64,000 nucleotides of DNA from JAWHQP01 sp032586195 (lineage in GTDB: Bacteria > Pseudomonadota > Gammaproteobacteria > Enterobacterales > Pasteurellaceae), in NCBI GenBank assembly GCA_032586195.1, contig JAWHQP010000008.1, positions 23,141-87,140 of the forward strand, in the 5' to 3' direction. Below the pieces are notes generated by a model. The model made no database searches. It had not been told where the DNA came from and was given only the letters and a program-made list of their open reading frames with translations. The position numbers and the translations under genes were made by a program. Of the stretch, positions 26,070 to 35,884 are shown piece after piece. How positions within the stretch are numbered: position 1 is the first letter of the stretch; each line of letters begins with the position of its first letter.

Positions 26070-26687
26070 TTACTGTGCCACCCCATACAACCTATACCCC
26101 ACCATCCCTGCTTCTTTTTCCTTCAATAGTATCCAGTTAGAGGGTATATTTAGAGATTTGTTCCGCTCCGTTTCCACATATACCAACGCGTTGGGCTTGA
26201 GCCAACGGTATTGGGCGAGTAGATTGATGGCTTGTTCAGCCAGGTCAAAATGGAATGGCGGGTCGAGGAATACCACGTCAAAGTGCGGTGTCGAATTTTC
26301 GAGTTTTGCGGTTTTTAGGTAGTCCAGGCTGTTTTGATTAATGATTTCAGCCCGCGTGCCGTCGCAGTTGAGGGTTTGCAGATTGCGTTTAAGCTGTGTT
26401 GCCACAGTTTTATCCAGCTCCAGAAAGGTGACGTGCTTGGCTTGACGGGATAATGCCTCAAAACCGAGTGAGCCGCTGCCGGCGAAGCAATCCAGGCATT
26501 GCGCGTCGACAATATAAGGCATAAGCCAATTAAACAGGGTTTCTTTTACCCGATCGCCCGTCGGGCGCAGTCCTTCGGATTGCAGCACGGGCAATTTTCG
26601 CCCGCGCCAACGACCGCCGATAATCCGTACCTCGCCTTTGTTGTTGCGATTCTGCGTGAATGTGGCTTGCTTACTGTATTTTTTCAT
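26070..26687 (-). CDS. rsmD: 16S rRNA (guanine966-N2)-methyltransferase RsmD
   Basis: About 205 residues. VRIIGGRWRGRKLPV near the N-terminus and LRPTGDRVKETLFNWL are diagnostic. The SAM motif is CLDCFAGSGSLGFEALSR and the catalytic NPPY-type motif reads FLDPPFHFD. It methylates G966 of 16S rRNA in the assembled 30S subunit. The start at 26687 gives the family-typical MKK opening; eleven upstream codons are in frame but unlike the family. It is divergent from ftsY, the arrangement also found in Haemophilus. An uptake sequence lies inside the gene at 26281-26289. Confidence 0.92.
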   Translation of the reverse strand: MKKYSKQATFTQNRNNKGEVRIIGGRWRGRKLPVLQSEGLRPTGDRVKETLFNWLMPYIVDAQCLDCFAGSGSLGFEALSRQAKHVTFLELDKTVATQLKRNLQTLNCDGTRAEIINQNSLDYLKTAKLENSTPHFDVVFLDPPFHFDLAEQAINLLAQYRWLKPNALVYVETERNKSLNIPSNWILLKEKEAGMVGYRLYGVAQ

Positions 26688-26765
26688 AGAGGATTTAAAA
26701 ATAGATGTTACACTATACAAATTTTACGGCGTAGTGTAACAAATTTAATAAAATGAGAGCAATGT

Positions 26766-28082
26766 ATGGCGGATGAAAAGAAAAAAGGTGGGTTTTGGTC
26801 ATGGTTAGGACGGAACAGAAAACAAGAACAGGATAACCGGAATACGCCGGCCGAATCTGCTGTGAGCGAAAAAAATGAAGAAATCCTTGATGAAATTGAG
26901 GAGAAATTAGAGGATTCCGCTGAATCCGTGCTGGAACCAAGCTCGTCGGAAGCAGACGAAACGACAGTCACAGCGGAAGAACATTTATCGCAAGAAACTG
27001 ACTCCATTTCACCTGAAGAGCCGCCGATTGAGCTACAAAGTGCGGTGTCGTCCGCGGCAGTTTTGTCCGAACCTGAGGTTTCCAGATCTGAAGTGGCGGA
27101 GCCAGAACGTCACGACATTTCCGTTCCGGTAGAAACCCAAGAAAAACCAAGTCGGGCAGGTTTTTTCAGCCGTTTGATGCAGGGTTTGCTGAAAACCAAG
27201 CAGAATATCGGAGCGGGTTTCCGCAGTTTGTTTGCAGGCAAAAAAATTGATGATGAACTGTTTGAGGAGCTTGAAGAACAGTTGCTGATTGCCGATGTCG
27301 GTGTGCCGACCACCGGCAAAATCATCAATAATCTTACTCAACATGCCAGCCGTGCACAATTGAAAGAAGCGGATCTGCTTTATCAACAGCTCAAGCAGGA
27401 AATGGCGGATATTTTAAAGCCGGTGGAACAGCCGCTGGTGATTGACGACACAAAAAAACCTTATGTTATTCTGATGGTAGGGGTAAACGGCGTGGGTAAA
27501 ACCACGACTATCGGCAAGCTGGCCCGTCAGTTCCGCCAGCAAGGCAAATCGGTGATGTTGGCGGCCGGTGATACTTTCCGTGCGGCGGCGGTGGAGCAGC
27601 TGCAGGTGTGGGGTGAGCGTAATCATATTCCTGTGATTGCCCAAAGCACCGGTTCGGATTCCGCCTCGGTAATTTTTGATGCGATGCAGTCGGCGGCCGC
27701 CCGCAATATTGATATTCTGATTGCGGACACCGCCGGACGGTTGCAGAATAAAAATAATCTGATGGACGAACTGAAGAAAATCGTGCGGGTGATGAAAAAA
27801 TACGATGAAACCGCGCCGCATGAGATTATGCTGACCCTAGACGCGGGCACGGGGCAAAATGCCGTCAGTCAGGCCAAACTGTTTAACGAGGCCGTGGGTT
27901 TGACCGGGATCAGCCTGACCAAACTGGACGGCACCGCCAAGGGTGGTGTGATTTTTGCCATCGCGGATCAGTTTAATCTGCCGATTCGCTATATCGGCGT
28001 GGGCGAAAAAATCGAGGATTTGCGGGAATTCCATGCCGAAGAATTTATTGAAGCATTATTTACCCAGGAAGAGAACGCTTAA
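26766..28082 (+). CDS. ftsY: Signal recognition particle receptor FtsY
   Basis: A 438-residue SRP-family GTPase that docks ribosome-SRP complexes at the inner membrane. An acidic A domain fills residues ~25-125, and the N domain follows with FFSRLMQGLLKTKQNIG. The G domain carries the P-loop GVNGVGKTTTIGKLA at 239-253, with DTFRAAAVEQL, DTAGRLQNKNNLM, TKLDGTAKGG and the terminal RYIGVGEKIEDLREF. An uptake sequence at 27038-27046 lies within the A domain, a tolerant region where it encodes QSAV. ftsE and ftsX follow. Confidence 0.96.
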   Translation: MADEKKKGGFWSWLGRNRKQEQDNRNTPAESAVSEKNEEILDEIEEKLEDSAESVLEPSSSEADETTVTAEEHLSQETDSISPEEPPIELQSAVSSAAVLSEPEVSRSEVAEPERHDISVPVETQEKPSRAGFFSRLMQGLLKTKQNIGAGFRSLFAGKKIDDELFEELEEQLLIADVGVPTTGKIINNLTQHASRAQLKEADLLYQQLKQEMADILKPVEQPLVIDDTKKPYVILMVGVNGVGKTTTIGKLARQFRQQGKSVMLAAGDTFRAAAVEQLQVWGERNHIPVIAQSTGSDSASVIFDAMQSAAARNIDILIADTAGRLQNKNNLMDELKKIVRVMKKYDETAPHEIMLTLDAGTGQNAVSQAKLFNEAVGLTGISLTKLDGTAKGGVIFAIADQFNLPIRYIGVGEKIEDLREFHAEEFIEALFTQEENA

Positions 28083-28150
28083 AGTGCGGTGCTGAAAATT
28101 TGAGTTTTTGAACGTCGGTTTCGCTGATGGTGCCCGAGATAGCATCGCAT
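28082..28150 (+). repeat. Dispersed repeat: uptake sequence plus covarying hairpin, copy 1
   Basis: The sequence starts AAGTGCGGTGCTGA, then reads TTTGAACGTCGGTTTCGCTGATGGTGCC and ends near AGCATCGC. A second copy starts at 63934. The core folds into a hairpin (CGTCGG / CTGATG with G-U pairs) where the other copy has CGTTGGC / GCCAACG, so the stem is kept while the bases differ. It sits between ftsY and ftsE. Confidence 0.55.
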
Positions 28151-28231
28151 TGGCGACGGGGTATAATTTTCGGCGTTTTTTGCTTTAATACGGCATATTT
28201 CAATTGATATAAAATATTACAGAGAACAAAA

Positions 28232-28882
28232 ATGATACGTTTTGCAGATGTCAGTAAGGCCTATTTAGGCGGAAAGCCGGCTCTTCAAGGGCTGACTTTT
28301 CATTTGCCCGTGGGTAGTATGACTTATTTAACCGGGCATTCGGGAGCGGGGAAAAGCACGCTGTTGAAGTTAATTATGGGCATGGAACGTGCCAACGGCG
28401 GGCAAATTTGGTTTAACGGTCACGATATTACCCGTTTGTCGCATTACGAAATCCCGTTTTTACGTCGTCAGATCGGTATGGTGCACCAGGATTATCGCTT
28501 GTTGCCGGATCGTTGCGTGGTGGATAATGTAGCGTTGCCGCTGATTATCGCGGGTTTTCACCCGAAAGAGGCGGAAAAATATGCATTGGCGTCCCTTGAT
28601 CGCGTCGGCTTGCGCGATCGCGCCAATCATTTGCCGGCCACCTTATCGGGCGGGGAGCAGCAACGGGTGGATATTGCCCGAGCCGTGGTGCATAAACCGC
28701 AATTATTGTTGGCGGATGAACCGACAGGTAATCTTGATGATGAACTCTCTTTGGGCATTTTCGGTCTGTTTGAGGAGTTTAATCGCCAGGGAATGACCGT
28801 GTTAGTGGCGACCCACGACATAAATTTAATTCAACAAAAACCGAAACCTTGCCTCGTGTTGGAGCAAGGGCATTTACGCTAA
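28232..28882 (+). CDS. ftsE: Cell division ATP-binding protein FtsE
   Basis: A 216-residue ABC ATPase. Walker A is GHSGAGKST at 35-43, the signature is LSGGEQQRVDIARAVV, and Walker B is LLLADEPTGNLDD. With FtsX it forms a membrane complex at the divisome that activates periplasmic amidases through EnvC-type partners. The ftsX start follows after 10 bases with AAGGAG between, so the two are co-translated. It is 149 bases after ftsY, a gap occupied by the dispersed repeat. Confidence 0.95.
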   Translation: MIRFADVSKAYLGGKPALQGLTFHLPVGSMTYLTGHSGAGKSTLLKLIMGMERANGGQIWFNGHDITRLSHYEIPFLRRQIGMVHQDYRLLPDRCVVDNVALPLIIAGFHPKEAEKYALASLDRVGLRDRANHLPATLSGGEQQRVDIARAVVHKPQLLLADEPTGNLDDELSLGIFGLFEEFNRQGMTVLVATHDINLIQQKPKPCLVLEQGHLR

Positions 28883-28892
28883 GGAGAACCGC

Positions 28893-29831
28893 ATGGCCAG
28901 TCGTTTTAGCGCGCCGTTCTGGGTGCAGATGTACTATGTGTTACGCTCGGTATGGCAGGATTTGGTGAAGAAAAAATATGGCACGCTGCTGACTGTGCTG
29001 GTGATTGCCGTGTCCTTAACCGTACCGACGGTAAGTTTTTTGCTGTGGAAAAACACGCATAAGGCAGCCACCGAGTTTTATCCGGAAAGCGATATCACCG
29101 TGTATTTACACAAAAATCTCAGCGAAGATGATGCCAATGCGGTGGTGGAGAAAATCCGTCAGCAGGAGGGTATCGAAAGCCTGAATTATATTTCCCGTCA
29201 GCAAAGTTTGAAGGATTTCAAATCCTGGTCGGGCTTTGGCGAAGAATTGGATATTTTGGATGATAACCCGCTGCCTGCGGTGGTGATGATCACGCCGACT
29301 AAAGCCTATCAGGAATCCGGCAAGCGGGAGGAACTGCGCGCTAATCTGGATAAAATCAAAGGCGTGCAGGAAGTGCGGCTGGATAATAATTGGATGGAAA
29401 AACTCACCGCTCTGACCTGGCTTATCGCGCATGTGGCGATTTTTTGTGCGGTGCTGATGACCCTGGCGGTATGTCTTGTTATCGGCAACAGCATTCGTTC
29501 CGATGTGTACAGCAGCCAGGCCAATATTGAAGTGATGAAATTATTGGGGGCCACCGATCAATTTATCCTGCGTCCTTATCTTTACACGGGCATTATTTAC
29601 GGCTTGCTCGGCGGCTTTTTTGCCAGTTTCTTCAGCAGTCTGCTGATCGGTTATTTCACCAGCGCGGTGAAATACGTCACCGATATTTTTGCCGTGCAGT
29701 TTGAATTGTACGGTTTAGGCGTGGGCGAATTTCTCTTCTTAATGGTGATTTGTGCCGTAGTGGGTTATGTCTCCGCCTGGATCTCCGCCACTCGGCATAT
29801 CCGTATATTGGAGAAGAAAGCCTGGCGTTAG
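28893..29831 (+). CDS. ftsX: Cell division protein FtsX
   Basis: A 312-residue integral membrane protein with four transmembrane helices: one at ~30-50 and three in residues 170-300. A periplasmic domain of about 110 residues lies after the first helix (YPESDITVYLHKNL to the EEL region). The FtsX/MacB-type permease block reads SNIRSDVYSSQANIEVMKLLGA-like around residues 210-225. It partners FtsE. Downstream (29832-29953) lie two short hairpins, 29854-29871 and 29886-29899, without T runs, so the terminator is not clear-cut. Confidence 0.94.
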   Translation: MASRFSAPFWVQMYYVLRSVWQDLVKKKYGTLLTVLVIAVSLTVPTVSFLLWKNTHKAATEFYPESDITVYLHKNLSEDDANAVVEKIRQQEGIESLNYISRQQSLKDFKSWSGFGEELDILDDNPLPAVVMITPTKAYQESGKREELRANLDKIKGVQEVRLDNNWMEKLTALTWLIAHVAIFCAVLMTLAVCLVIGNSIRSDVYSSQANIEVMKLLGATDQFILRPYLYTGIIYGLLGGFFASFFSSLLIGYFTSAVKYVTDIFAVQFELYGLGVGEFLFLMVICAVVGYVSAWISATRHIRILEKKAWR

Positions 29832-29953
29832 GCCGCGAAAATCTTTTTGAACGCCCTGATGGAGGTCAGGGTTAAGCATATATCGGCCCCTTCGGGGGCA
29901 AATCACTTAATCCGACCATATCTTAAACCCGTTGCGATCGAAAACCGTACGGA

Positions 29954-30898
29954 TCAGCGCTTGGTTGCAAAATACCCGTAAATCCGTTCTAACGCTTTAT
30001 TTCTCAGTTCGTCCCGTTCAAACAGGATTTCGTGTTTAGCATTAACGATCTCTTCCACCTCGGCGTGCGGGAAAAGTGCGGTGAGATGTTTTAGAGTTTT
30101 GTTGTTGACAATTTTTTCTTGTGCGGAATAGAGAACCAGCACCGGCGTTTCTACTTGAGGTATCACTTTCGGCAGGCCTTTAATCGCATGCAGGCACACA
30201 TGCACCCAGCGGAATGTGGGGCCGCCGAGATGAAGTTCGGGATGATTGCGGTTAATACGGTTCATCCATTTCATGCGGGTTTTGCAGAAGCTCAGCTCAT
30301 TCTGCCTGAGATTGGCCGGGTGATAGCCTTCTTTACCGAATACATAACGTTCTCCTTGCCCGAACAGCAGCATTAAACCGATAATAATCTGATCACAAAT
30401 CGGATGCTTCAACGGCATGCCGAAAAAAGGAGCGGACAGCACCGCACTTGTTATGCGGTGATCGTAACGAGCCAAATAATAGGTACTGATTAAACCGCCC
30501 ATGGAATGGCTGACAATATGTTGGGTTTGATATGGATGCTGCGCCTGAATGCGGTTGATCAGGCTTGCCATATCGTCCATATAAAAACGGAATTCATCGA
30601 TGTAGCTTTTTTCATGATCCGAAACCAACCGCTGGGAATAGCCTTGCCCGCGATGGTCAAAGGCGAGTACATCATAGCCTTGCCGGTAAAAATCAAAAGC
30701 GACTTCCGTCCACTTTAATATATTCTCGGCGCGCCCGTTCACCAGAATGACCAGTTTATCCGTAGGCGCGCTATGAGTAAAATGCCGATAGGCGATTCGG
30801 CAGCCTTTTCTGCCCGGTAGGTACTGCAGCGGGAAGCGTTGTGCAAAAGGCATTAGCTCGGTTAAAGCAAATTGAGTGAAAAAGGGTTCTCGTTGCAT
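29954..30898 (-). CDS. pldB: Lysophospholipase L2 (PldB), alpha/beta hydrolase
   Basis: About 314 residues of monoacylglycerol lipase/PldB type. The oxyanion and fold pattern ILVNGRAENILKWTEVAFDF matches PldB, the nucleophile elbow is SHSMGG, and LAFDHRGQGYSQRL precedes it. It cleaves acyl chains from lysophospholipids at the inner membrane. The start was set at 30898 (30901 is the adjacent alternative). The longer frame to 30949 would run into the uptake-sequence hairpin at 30925-30953, which terminates asd. Uptake sequences also lie inside the gene at 30074 and 30441. Confidence 0.86.
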   Translation of the reverse strand: MQREPFFTQFALTELMPFAQRFPLQYLPGRKGCRIAYRHFTHSAPTDKLVILVNGRAENILKWTEVAFDFYRQGYDVLAFDHRGQGYSQRLVSDHEKSYIDEFRFYMDDMASLINRIQAQHPYQTQHIVSHSMGGLISTYYLARYDHRITSAVLSAPFFGMPLKHPICDQIIIGLMLLFGQGERYVFGKEGYHPANLRQNELSFCKTRMKWMNRINRNHPELHLGGPTFRWVHVCLHAIKGLPKVIPQVETPVLVLYSAQEKIVNNKTLKHLTALFPHAEVEEIVNAKHEILFERDELRNKALERIYGYFATKR

Positions 30899-30924
30899 CA
30901 TATTGTCTGTGTTTCGGGGAAAAC

Positions 30925-30953
30925 AAAAGTGCGGTGAGATAAACCGCACTTTT
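30925..30953 (-). terminator. Terminator of asd built from an inverted pair of uptake sequences
   Basis: AAAAGTGCGGT and ACCGCACTTTT form a perfect 11-bp stem around a 7-base loop, with T-rich flanks on either strand. It lies 23 bases after the asd stop and is the textbook head-to-head uptake-sequence terminator of Pasteurellaceae. Confidence 0.9.
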
Positions 30954-30975
30954 TTCGGAATGGTAAACGCTTAAA

Positions 30976-32088
30976 TCAAGCCACTAATTGTTTGAGGATA
31001 CGGCGTACCGGTTCCGCCGCCCCCCATAATAATTGATCGCCTACGGTGAAAGCTGCCAGATATTCCGGGCCCATTGCCAATTTGCGTAAACGGCCGACCG
31101 GCACGCTTAATGTGCCTGTCACTTTGGCCGGGGTGAGTTCGCGTAGGGTGGTTTCCTTATCGTTCGGAATCACTTTCACCCATTCGTTGTGCGATGCCAA
31201 AATCCGCTCGATTTCTTCCAACGGGATGTCGCGTTTCAATTTAATGGTAAACGCCTGGCTGTGGCAGCGTAATGCACCGATACGCACGCATAAGCCGTCC
31301 ACCGCAATCGGATTGTCGCTTAATCCGAGAATTTTATTGGTTTCCGCGTAACCTTTCCATTCTTCTTTGGTTTGACCGCTTGGCAGTAGTTTGTCAATCC
31401 ACGGAATGAGGCTTCCCGCTAATGCCGCACCGAAATTGTCGGTCGGGAAGTCATCGGCGCGCATACGCGCGGTGACTTTGCGTTCGATATCTAAAATAGA
31501 GGAAGCGGGGTTTTTTAATTCGGTCGCAACGGCATCTTCCAGCAGGCCCATTTGTGATACAAGTTCACGCATATTTTTGGCACCCGCGCCGGAAGCCGCC
31601 TGATAGGTGGCGACAGAAATCCATTCCACCAGATCATGTTCAAATAAACCGCCGAGCGCCATCAGCATTAAGCTGACGGTACAATTACCGCCGACAAAGG
31701 TTTTGATCCCGTTTTTCAAGCTCTCGGAAATTACGTGCTGGTTGACCGGATCTAACACGATAATCGCATCTTTTTCCATGCGTAACGCGGAAGCGGCGTC
31801 CACCCAGTAGCCGTTCCAGCCCATGGCTTTTAATTTAGGATAAATTTCATTGGTGTAATCGCCGCCCTGGCAAGTGACGACAATGTCTAATTTTTTTAAT
31901 TCTTCAACGTCGAAAGCGTCTTTCAAATTACCCGCGTCTTTGCCGCCGAACTGCGGGGCCGCCTGACCTGCCTGAGAAGTAGTGAAGAAAACAGGATTAA
32001 TATTGGCGAAATCTTTTTCCTGTTCCATGCGATCCATTAAAACTGAACCGACCATACCGCGCCAACCGATAAAACCGACATTTTTCAT
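30976..32088 (-). CDS. asd: Aspartate-semialdehyde dehydrogenase
   Basis: A 370-residue enzyme reducing aspartyl phosphate to the semialdehyde for lysine, diaminopimelate, threonine and methionine synthesis. GFIGWRGMVGSVL is the NADP-binding start, and the catalytic Cys136 lies in GGNCTVSLML, as in the H. influenzae enzyme. TYQAASGAGAKNMREL and RIGALRCHSQAFTIKL complete the family pattern. It is monocistronic. The 284-base upstream gap holds an uptake sequence (32255-32263) and a 17-base palindrome at 32186-32202, but nothing I can call a lysine riboswitch. Confidence 0.96.
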   Translation of the reverse strand: MKNVGFIGWRGMVGSVLMDRMEQEKDFANINPVFFTTSQAGQAAPQFGGKDAGNLKDAFDVEELKKLDIVVTCQGGDYTNEIYPKLKAMGWNGYWVDAASALRMEKDAIIVLDPVNQHVISESLKNGIKTFVGGNCTVSLMLMALGGLFEHDLVEWISVATYQAASGAGAKNMRELVSQMGLLEDAVATELKNPASSILDIERKVTARMRADDFPTDNFGAALAGSLIPWIDKLLPSGQTKEEWKGYAETNKILGLSDNPIAVDGLCVRIGALRCHSQAFTIKLKRDIPLEEIERILASHNEWVKVIPNDKETTLRELTPAKVTGTLSVPVGRLRKLAMGPEYLAAFTVGDQLLWGAAEPVRRILKQLVA

Positions 32089-32372
32089 ATTGCATTTTCC
32101 TTAGTGTTAATTGTGTTTGTTTCAGTTAATTAATTACAAGATCGATTCAACAAAATCAAGTGTTTTTACCAAATTTTGGCAAGATTTATGCCGTCGGCAT
32201 AATAACGATGGATTTCGTGTAACCTTACGGGACGAAAAAATTCGCCGAAACAGCACCGCACTTTATAGGTTGTTCATGTTCCGGTCTGGTGATGAAACGG
32301 TGATTGCCGGCGGCAGCCGTCGATTCGATCCTCTGCTTTGATGAAAATAGGGCAAGGCCACTAAGGCTGAAT

Positions 32373-33098
32373 TTATTGCTTCTTGACATCCACGCCCAAC
32401 ACCTCGGGAATACTTTTCAGGGTGAAATAGAGTTGCTGAAGCGTCGGATTGTCTTCCACGTCGCAAGGAATGATAAGTTTAATTTCACCGTTATACAGAT
32501 CCTGAATTTCCATTTCGTCAATTTTTTCCTGTTGTTGTAAGAAAATATCCATGATTTTGTGCATGGCATCCGTATTACTCAAATGCACCACAAAGATCAT
32601 ATCCATATCTTTCTCGCGTATGCGATTGTGAGCCAGTTTCATCACGATAGGGCTGAGACGGATGGCGACCAGAATCATCAGGGTGGCAATCACGGCTTCA
32701 AAGAAGAAGCCGGCGCCCGTGGCGATACCGATACCCGCCGCCGCCCAAATAATCGCGGCGGTGGTCAAGCCGGAGATAGCGTCATTGTTTTTACGCAGGA
32801 TTACCCCCGCTCCGAGGAAACCGATGCCGCTGATAACCTGTGCGGCCAGGCGCATCGGATCGGTGCGGATATTATCGGAAATGCCGGCATAATATTCCGC
32901 CGATTGAATGGAGACTACCGTCAGAATGCAGGTGGTAATCGCAATAATAACGCAGGTTTTCACGCCCACGGGCTTGTGTTTCAATTCCCGTTCCAGCCCG
33001 ATAAACGCCCCCAGCAGCATGGCGACACAGATTTTCATTAAAATCATCATCTGCGGAGTGCGGATAAATTCCTGCAAAAATTGTGTTAGGTCTTCCAT
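32373..33098 (-). CDS. MgtC/SapB-family inner membrane protein
   Basis: A 241-residue protein. The N-terminal ~150 residues are the MgtC/YhiD membrane domain with four or five helices and the signatures GAFIGLERELKHKPVGVKTC, SGIGFLGAGVILR and GLTTAAIIWAAAGIGIATG. A cytoplasmic C-terminal domain of about 85 residues has a ferredoxin-like/ACT-like look. Family members are tied to growth in low Mg2+ or acid through effects on the F-ATPase. The start lies 4 bases after the mutS stop, so it is read from the mutS operon. Confidence 0.88.
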   Translation of the reverse strand: MEDLTQFLQEFIRTPQMMILMKICVAMLLGAFIGLERELKHKPVGVKTCVIIAITTCILTVVSIQSAEYYAGISDNIRTDPMRLAAQVISGIGFLGAGVILRKNNDAISGLTTAAIIWAAAGIGIATGAGFFFEAVIATLMILVAIRLSPIVMKLAHNRIREKDMDMIFVVHLSNTDAMHKIMDIFLQQQEKIDEMEIQDLYNGEIKLIIPCDVEDNPTLQQLYFTLKSIPEVLGVDVKKQ

Positions 33099-33102
33099 AT
33101 GA

Positions 33103-35672
33103 TTAAATTAATTTTTTGAGTTGATACAAATACGCTAATGCCTGTTTCGGACTGAGATCGTCCGGATCCAATTTTTCTAACATTTCCAGCACCGCACTTT
33201 TGCCGTCGTCTTCCGCCATCAGTGCCAGTTCGCCCTGAGCCTGATTGATGGCGCGCAGATCCTGAATTTTTTGATCACCGTTAAGCTGGGACAGTTTTTC
33301 CAGCTGTGCCAGTTTCTGTTTCGCCAGTTTGATGACCGACTGCGGCACCCCCGCCAGAGCGGCCACGGCTAAACCGTAGCTTTTACTTGCCGCGCCCTCC
33401 TGTACGGCGTGCATAAAAGCGATAGTATCGTTATGTTCCAGAGCGTCCAAATGCACATTGGCGGAACCCGCCAGCTGTTCGGGCAACACGGTGAGTTCAA
33501 AATAATGGGTGGCGAACAAGGTGAGCGAGCGTAATTTTTTGCCCAGCCATTCCGCGCAGGCCCATGCTAGCGATAAGCCGTCGTAGGTGGAAGTGCCGCG
33601 GCCGATTTCATCAATCAGCACCAGACTGTTGGCGGTGGCCTGATGCAGGATATTTGCCATTTCGGTCATTTCCACCATAAAGGTAGAACGTCCGGAGGCA
33701 AGATCGTCGGAGGCGCCGATGCGGGTGAAAATACGGTCAATCGGCCCGATCACGGCACGTTCCGCCGGCACGAAACTGCCGATGTACGCCATCAGGGTGA
33801 TTAAGGCGGTCTGCCGCATATAAGTGCTTTTACCACCCATGTTCGGGCCGGTGATAATCAGCAAATGACGCTGTGAATGTAAGCTCACTGGATTGGCGAT
33901 GAAAGGGTCTTTCAGTACCTGCTCCACCACAGGATGGCGACCGTTTTCAATATGCACGCCGATTTCCTCGCTGAAGCTCGGGGCGACATAATTCAGGCTG
34001 ACGGCCCGTTCCGCCAGATTGGTTAATACGTCCAGTTCCGCCAAGGTCTGACTCGCCAGCTGCAACGCTCCTAAATGCGGCAACAGTTGGTCAAAAATTT
34101 CCTCATACAATTGCTTTTCTAACGCCAGCGCCGCCCCCTTGGCCTTCAATACCTTGTCCTCGTAGGTTTTCAGTTCGGGGATAATATAGCGTTCGGCGTT
34201 TTTCAGGGTTTGGCGGCGAACATAATGGATCGGGGCTTTATGAGCCTGCCCTTGGCTGATTTGAATATAGTAGCGTGCACGGCGTTAAAGCCTACTTTGA
34301 GGGTATCGATACCCGTCGCTTCGCGTTCACGGATTTCGAGATTTTCCAGATATTGGGTCGCCCCGTCCGACAGCGAACGCCATTCGTCCAATTCCGCGTT
34401 ATAGCCGGCGGCAATCACTCCGCCGTCACGAATGAGCAGCGGCGGCGAGTCGATAATGGCTCGCTGCAGCAGCTCGCACAGCTCGTCGAATTCACCAAGG
34501 CCGGCTAAAAGTGCGGTGCTGTTTTTCAGAGTTTTGATAATTTGTCGAATCGCGGGAATTTGTTCCAGAGCGACACGTAAACGGGTTAAATCCCGCGGAC
34601 GGGCCGTGCGTAACGCCACCCGGGCAAGAATTCGTTCCATATCGCCCGTCTGCTGCAAATGCGGCTGTAAATCGGCGATTAACGGCATCACGTCCTGAAT
34701 GATTTGCTGGCGACGCTGCAATTTTTCCGTTTGACGGATCGGTTGGTGAATCCAGCGTTTCAACAGGCGGCTGCCCATCGGTGTTACACATTTATCCAGC
34801 ACGGACGCGAGGGTATTTTCCGCACCGCCCGCCAGATTCTGGGTCAGTTCAAGATTGCGGCGGGTGGCGGCATCCAATTGAATATTTTCATTATTTTGCA
34901 GTAGGGTAATGCTTTGAATATGCGGCAGAGCGGTACGTTGAGTTTCCTGCGCATATTGCAGCAAACAGCCCGCCGCGCATAGACCGTAGAGGGCCTTTTC
35001 CACCCCGAAGCCACGCAGATCTTTGGTGCCGAACTGACGATTCAGCAGTTGGATTGCGGTGCTAAGTTCAAATTCCCAGATAGGGCGACGGCGTAAGCCT
35101 TTGCAATGCTCAATCAATGTCATTTGGGCGAAATCTTCGCAGTACAGCAATTCCGCAGGGGAAAGCCGTTGCAGTTCCGCCCGTAGGGTTTCTGAGTCCG
35201 CCGGCTCACTGATTTGAAAACGACCCGAGGTCATATCTAAAGTGGCCAGCCCAAAACGCTCCTTATCCTGATAAACGGCGGCAATCAGGTTGTCCTGCCG
35301 CTCGGGCAGCAGGGCTTCGTCACTTACGGTTCCGGGCGTCACAATCCGCACGATCCGCCGCTCCACGGGGCCTTTGCTTGCGGCAGGATCGCCGATTTGT
35401 TCGCAGATCGCCACCGATTCACCCAACTGTACTAATTTCGCCAGATAGCCTTCCACTGCGTGGTAAGGCACGCCTGCCATGGGAATGGGCTGGCCCGCGG
35501 ACTGACCGCGTTTAGTCAGGGAAATATCCAACAACGCCGCCGCTTTTTTGGCATCATCATAAAACAGCTCATAAAAATCCCCCATGCGGTAAAACAGCAG
35601 AATATCGGGATTTTCGGCTTTTAACGCTAAATATTGTTGCATCATGGGCGTGTGTTGTTCAAAATTTTCCAT
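33103..35672 (-). pseudogene. mutS: DNA mismatch recognition protein MutS, frameshifted
   Basis: Two reading frames together give the whole ~856-residue MutS. The N-terminal part (FEQHTPMMQQYLALKAENP, then LLFYRMGDFYELFYDDAKKA) runs intact to LKVGFNAVH. It then reads nonsense and stops near 34203. The C-terminal part, with IITGPNMGGKSTYMRQTA, DEIGRGTSTYDG and TLFATHYFEL, is in the next frame. Restoring one G after the CAC codon (plus-strand position ~34274) gives GYYIQISQGQAHKAP, as in E. coli. The C-terminal frame has no credible start. The start at 35672 gives MENFEQHTP. Either the strain lacks mismatch repair or this is a one-base sequencing error. Confidence 0.9.
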
Positions 35673-35812
35673 TGTTCGATCACTTTGAATGAGTAAAAAA
35701 TGGCATCTATTATACTTGATTGTAGGTGACATTTTTAATTTTCAACAAAATTTTGTTTTTTGCGATAAAGATCGCAAAAACAGAAAATCTTACGAAAAGA
35801 TCAAAATTTCGC

Positions 35813-35841
35813 TTGATACTGTATATTATACCAGTTATGAT
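35813..35841 (+). promoter_or_regulatory. recA promoter with overlapping LexA (SOS) box
   Basis: TTGATA at 35813-35818 and TATGAT at 35836-35841 are spaced by 17 bases. Inside them, CTGTATATTATACCAG (35819-35834) matches the gammaproteobacterial LexA box CTGT-N8-ACAG except for one base in the right half-site. A repressor here would directly block RNA polymerase. Confidence 0.85.
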
Positions 35842-35884
35842 ACAGCCCGAATTTGAGAACAATTTATGACTATTGAGGTAACAC

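Noticed and set aside
29832..29953. Small RNA or gene after ftsX
   Set aside because: Only two short hairpins are visible, with no promoter-terminator pair or coding frame.
30899..30949. N-terminal extension of pldB
   Set aside because: The extra codons run through the asd terminator hairpin and do not resemble PldB.
32089..32372. Possible lysine riboswitch upstream of asd
   Set aside because: The gap has GC-rich stretches and a 17-base palindrome (32186-32202), but I could not match the conserved lysine-riboswitch core segments.
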